A stretch of 9,063 bases of DNA, taken from contig JAEEJD010000041.1 of assembly GCA_016281675.1 (NCBI GenBank), positions 1-9,063 on the forward strand. Reading direction: 5' to 3'. Positions 7,786 through 9,063 of this stretch are shown in pieces. Numbering within the stretch: position 1 is the stretch's first letter; each line of letters begins with the position of its first letter. The notes beneath the pieces were generated by a model. It searched no databases and was not told the origin of the DNA. It saw only the letters and a program-made list of their open reading frames with translations. Source of the DNA: Lachnospiraceae bacterium. GTDB lineage: Bacteria > Bacillota_A > Clostridia > Lachnospirales > Lachnospiraceae. The position numbers were made by a program, and so were the translations under genes.

Positions 7786-8661
7786 CTATCTCTTGACGAA
7801 GTAGACGATTATGGAAACGATACCCATAAGCGCACAATACGCTGCAAAAAACTTAAAGTATCTGCTTACGATGATATTCATGATCAGCCGAAGCGCAACG
7901 TATCCGATGATCGCCGCGATCAGCATCCCGACGATAAAACATCCGACATCTCCGGCCGTTACCGACTCGGTCCCTATGTCAAAAAGTTCGAGAACGAGCG
8001 CTCCGAGAACCGCGGGGATGCTCATTATGAACGAATACTTTGCTGCAAACTTACGATCAAGTCCCAATAACAGTCCGGCTACTATCGTGGTACCGCTTCT
8101 CGAAAGTCCCGGAAGTGTAGCTACACCCTGCGCCGTACCGATGGCAAACGCATCACCGTAATTGGCTTCTTTGAGCTTCCTGTCACCGTCTGCGAGAAAA
8201 TCGGACATCGCAAGTATCGCGCCCGTACAGATCAGACATATGCCGGTAACGATAAGATTGCCGGATGTGAATTCAACGACATCCTTCATGAACACACCGA
8301 TTATTCCGGTTGGAACCGTTGAAATGATAAGCATCAATACGAACTTGCGGTACGGATTGTCGATGACCCTGACATACTCCGGATCCCTTCCGCCGGAGAG
8401 GCTCTTTCCGAGAGCAGCTATGTTCAGTCCTATGTCACGGCACATCCCGCCGAACTCAATGACAAGTCTGAGTACATCCTTGTAAAATACCGCCACTATA
8501 GCGATAAGCGTCGCAAAATGAAGCAATATGTCAAACAGAATGCTGTTATCACCAGTATCAAACAATGCTTTAATAAGCCCGAGGTGTCCCGAAGACGAGA
8601 CCGGCAGAAATTCCGTCAGACCCTGTATGACACCCATAAGAATGGCTTTGCCTATACTCAT
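7786..8661 (-). CDS. uppP: Undecaprenyl-diphosphate phosphatase (UppP/BacA family)
   Basis: This integral membrane enzyme removes one phosphate from undecaprenyl diphosphate, regenerating the lipid carrier for peptidoglycan and other envelope polymers. Overproduction of family members gives bacitracin resistance. The protein has 291 residues, slightly above the common 265-285. Both active-site signatures are present: Q13-x3-E17 leading into FLPVSSSGHL at 18-27, which is the Gln variant of the (E/Q)xxxE motif, and PGLSRSGTT at 184-192 with Arg188. Several hydrophobic helices are evident, for example about 47-61, 107-124, 136-152, 211-226, 239-262 and 270-288. The ATG at 8661 is preceded by AAGGAAAG at a normal distance. 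It is the first gene after a strong promoter at 8711-8739 and lies 47 nt before ftsK, so cell wall carrier supply and septal DNA transport may be co-expressed. Confidence 0.96.
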   Translation of the reverse strand: MSIGKAILMGVIQGLTEFLPVSSSGHLGLIKALFDTGDNSILFDILLHFATLIAIVAVFYKDVLRLVIEFGGMCRDIGLNIAALGKSLSGGRDPEYVRVIDNPYRKFVLMLIISTVPTGIIGVFMKDVVEFTSGNLIVTGICLICTGAILAMSDFLADGDRKLKEANYGDAFAIGTAQGVATLPGLSRSGTTIVAGLLLGLDRKFAAKYSFIMSIPAVLGALVLELFDIGTESVTAGDVGCFIVGMLIAAIIGYVALRLIMNIIVSRYFKFFAAYCALMGIVSIIVYFVKR

Positions 8662-8710
8662 ATCTTTCCTTTCCGTAAGAGGCCTTAAAGGCTATGAAAA
8701 ATTCCGAAAT

Positions 8711-8739
8711 ATTATACCAGAAAACGCCCTTTTGTTCAA
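8711..8739 (-). promoter_or_regulatory. Predicted sigma-A promoter with extended -10, upstream of uppP
   Basis: Read on the minus strand, TTGAAC (8739-8734) is followed by a 17-nt spacer and a perfect TATAAT (8716-8711). TGG stands immediately before TATAAT, giving the TGn extension. The -35 matches consensus at four of six positions, starting with TTGA. Transcription would start near 8704, leaving a leader of about 43 nt before uppP. The -35 box includes the TGA stop codon of glgB. It is the only convincing promoter seen here and is the likely driver of the six genes downstream. Confidence 0.75.
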
Positions 8740-9063
8740 TGTTTGCGGCGTCTCTTCTTCTTTACCGGAGCATGGTAATACTTGAGCTCCTCGGGAGTAA
8801 AATACGTACACGAAAATGCACTTACGCTAAGCGCGGGAACATTGATCCTTATCGAGAATTCACGTCCGTCACATTCGTCGGCCTTGGACCTTTTCACTCT
8901 CGGATTCACGACTCCTCTTCCGCCGAATGCGAGATCGTCACTCGAGAATATCTCTTTGTACTTGCCCGGGAACGGAACACCAATCTTGTAATCCGTTCTG
9001 TCTATATCGGCAAAGTTAACGACCACGAGGATGTTGTTGCCCTCTTTATCCTTGCGGAGGAAC
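8736..9063 (-). CDS. glgB: 1,4-alpha-glucan (glycogen) branching enzyme, C-terminal fragment; 5' part beyond window edge
   Basis: The frame is open from the right edge to TGA at 8736 and shows the last 108 residues of a larger protein. They match the C-terminal all-beta domain of GlgB: NILVVVNFADIDRTDYKIGVP, then GKYKEIFSSDDLAFGGRGVVN, then DGREFSIRINVPALSVSAF. This is the usual series of a VV.NF strand, an IGVP turn, the NSD...FGG segment and the final hydrophobic strand. GlgB cuts alpha-1,4-glucan chains and re-attaches them as alpha-1,6 branches during glycogen synthesis. The catalytic domain lies outside the window, so activity cannot be judged. A GTG at 9026 is an internal Val codon, not a start. 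The end is unusual: after the family domain comes a tail finishing in VKKKRRRKH. No terminator is seen after the stop, so read-through into uppP is possible. Confidence 0.88.
   Translation of the reverse strand, partial: FLRKDKEGNNILVVVNFADIDRTDYKIGVPFPGKYKEIFSSDDLAFGGRGVVNPRVKRSKADECDGREFSIRINVPALSVSAFSCTYFTPEELKYYHAPVKKKRRRKH

Noticed and set aside
8680..8693. Near-palindrome AGCCTTTAAGGCCT as a terminator or leader hairpin
   Set aside because: At best it forms a 4-bp stem with a 3-nt loop. No U tract follows, and it lies downstream of the predicted promoter, so it is too weak to call.
1..9063. Search for CRISPR arrays, tRNA or rRNA genes, insertion sequences, phage genes or defence systems
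   Set aside because: No regularly spaced repeats, transposase motifs, tRNA-like cloverleaf or rRNA segments were recognised. Coding genes fill nearly the whole window.

Overview
The window is a densely coded bacterial stretch with all seven recognisable genes on the minus strand, so transcription runs from right to left. Gene content and style point to an anaerobic Clostridia-type Firmicute, plausibly Lachnospiraceae or a relative. The reasons are strong AGGAGG-type ribosome binding sites, a TTG start, formate-tetrahydrofolate ligase next to FolD, an NfnA-type flavoprotein, and a zinc-ribbon/TPR/chitobiase-C-terminal-like membrane protein of a kind common in that class. No marker gene fixes the genus, so the taxonomy is inference.

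Layout in transcription order. The C-terminal end of a glycogen branching enzyme (glgB, 9063-8736) enters from the right edge. A 74-bp gap follows, holding a near-consensus extended -10 promoter whose -35 box overlaps the glgB stop codon. Then come uppP (undecaprenyl-diphosphate phosphatase, 8661-7786), ftsK/spoIIIE (DNA translocase, TTG start, 7738-4793), fhs (4796-3126), folD (3109-2276), a zinc-ribbon membrane protein of unknown role (2269-848), and an NfnA-like FAD/NAD-binding iron-sulfur subunit (863 to the left edge, incomplete by probably only a few residues).

From uppP onward, intergenic gaps are 47, -4, 16, 6 and -16 nt (negative means overlap). No terminator is visible, so the six genes look like one operon read from the promoter at 8711-8739. 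The metabolic part is coherent. Fhs makes 10-formyl-THF from formate, and FolD interconverts it with methenyl- and methylene-THF using a nicotinamide cofactor. An NfnAB complex, if that is what the last gene belongs to, would balance NADH, NADPH and ferredoxin. The first part (uppP, ftsK) concerns cell wall lipid carrier recycling and chromosome segregation, and its link to one-carbon metabolism is positional only.

I see no mobile element, CRISPR array, tRNA, rRNA or defence system, and no gene-free stretch over 300 bases. The least explained gene is the zinc-ribbon/TPR/CHB_HEX_C protein at 848-2269. The rest is recognisable housekeeping metabolism, and I did not find a convincing undescribed system.
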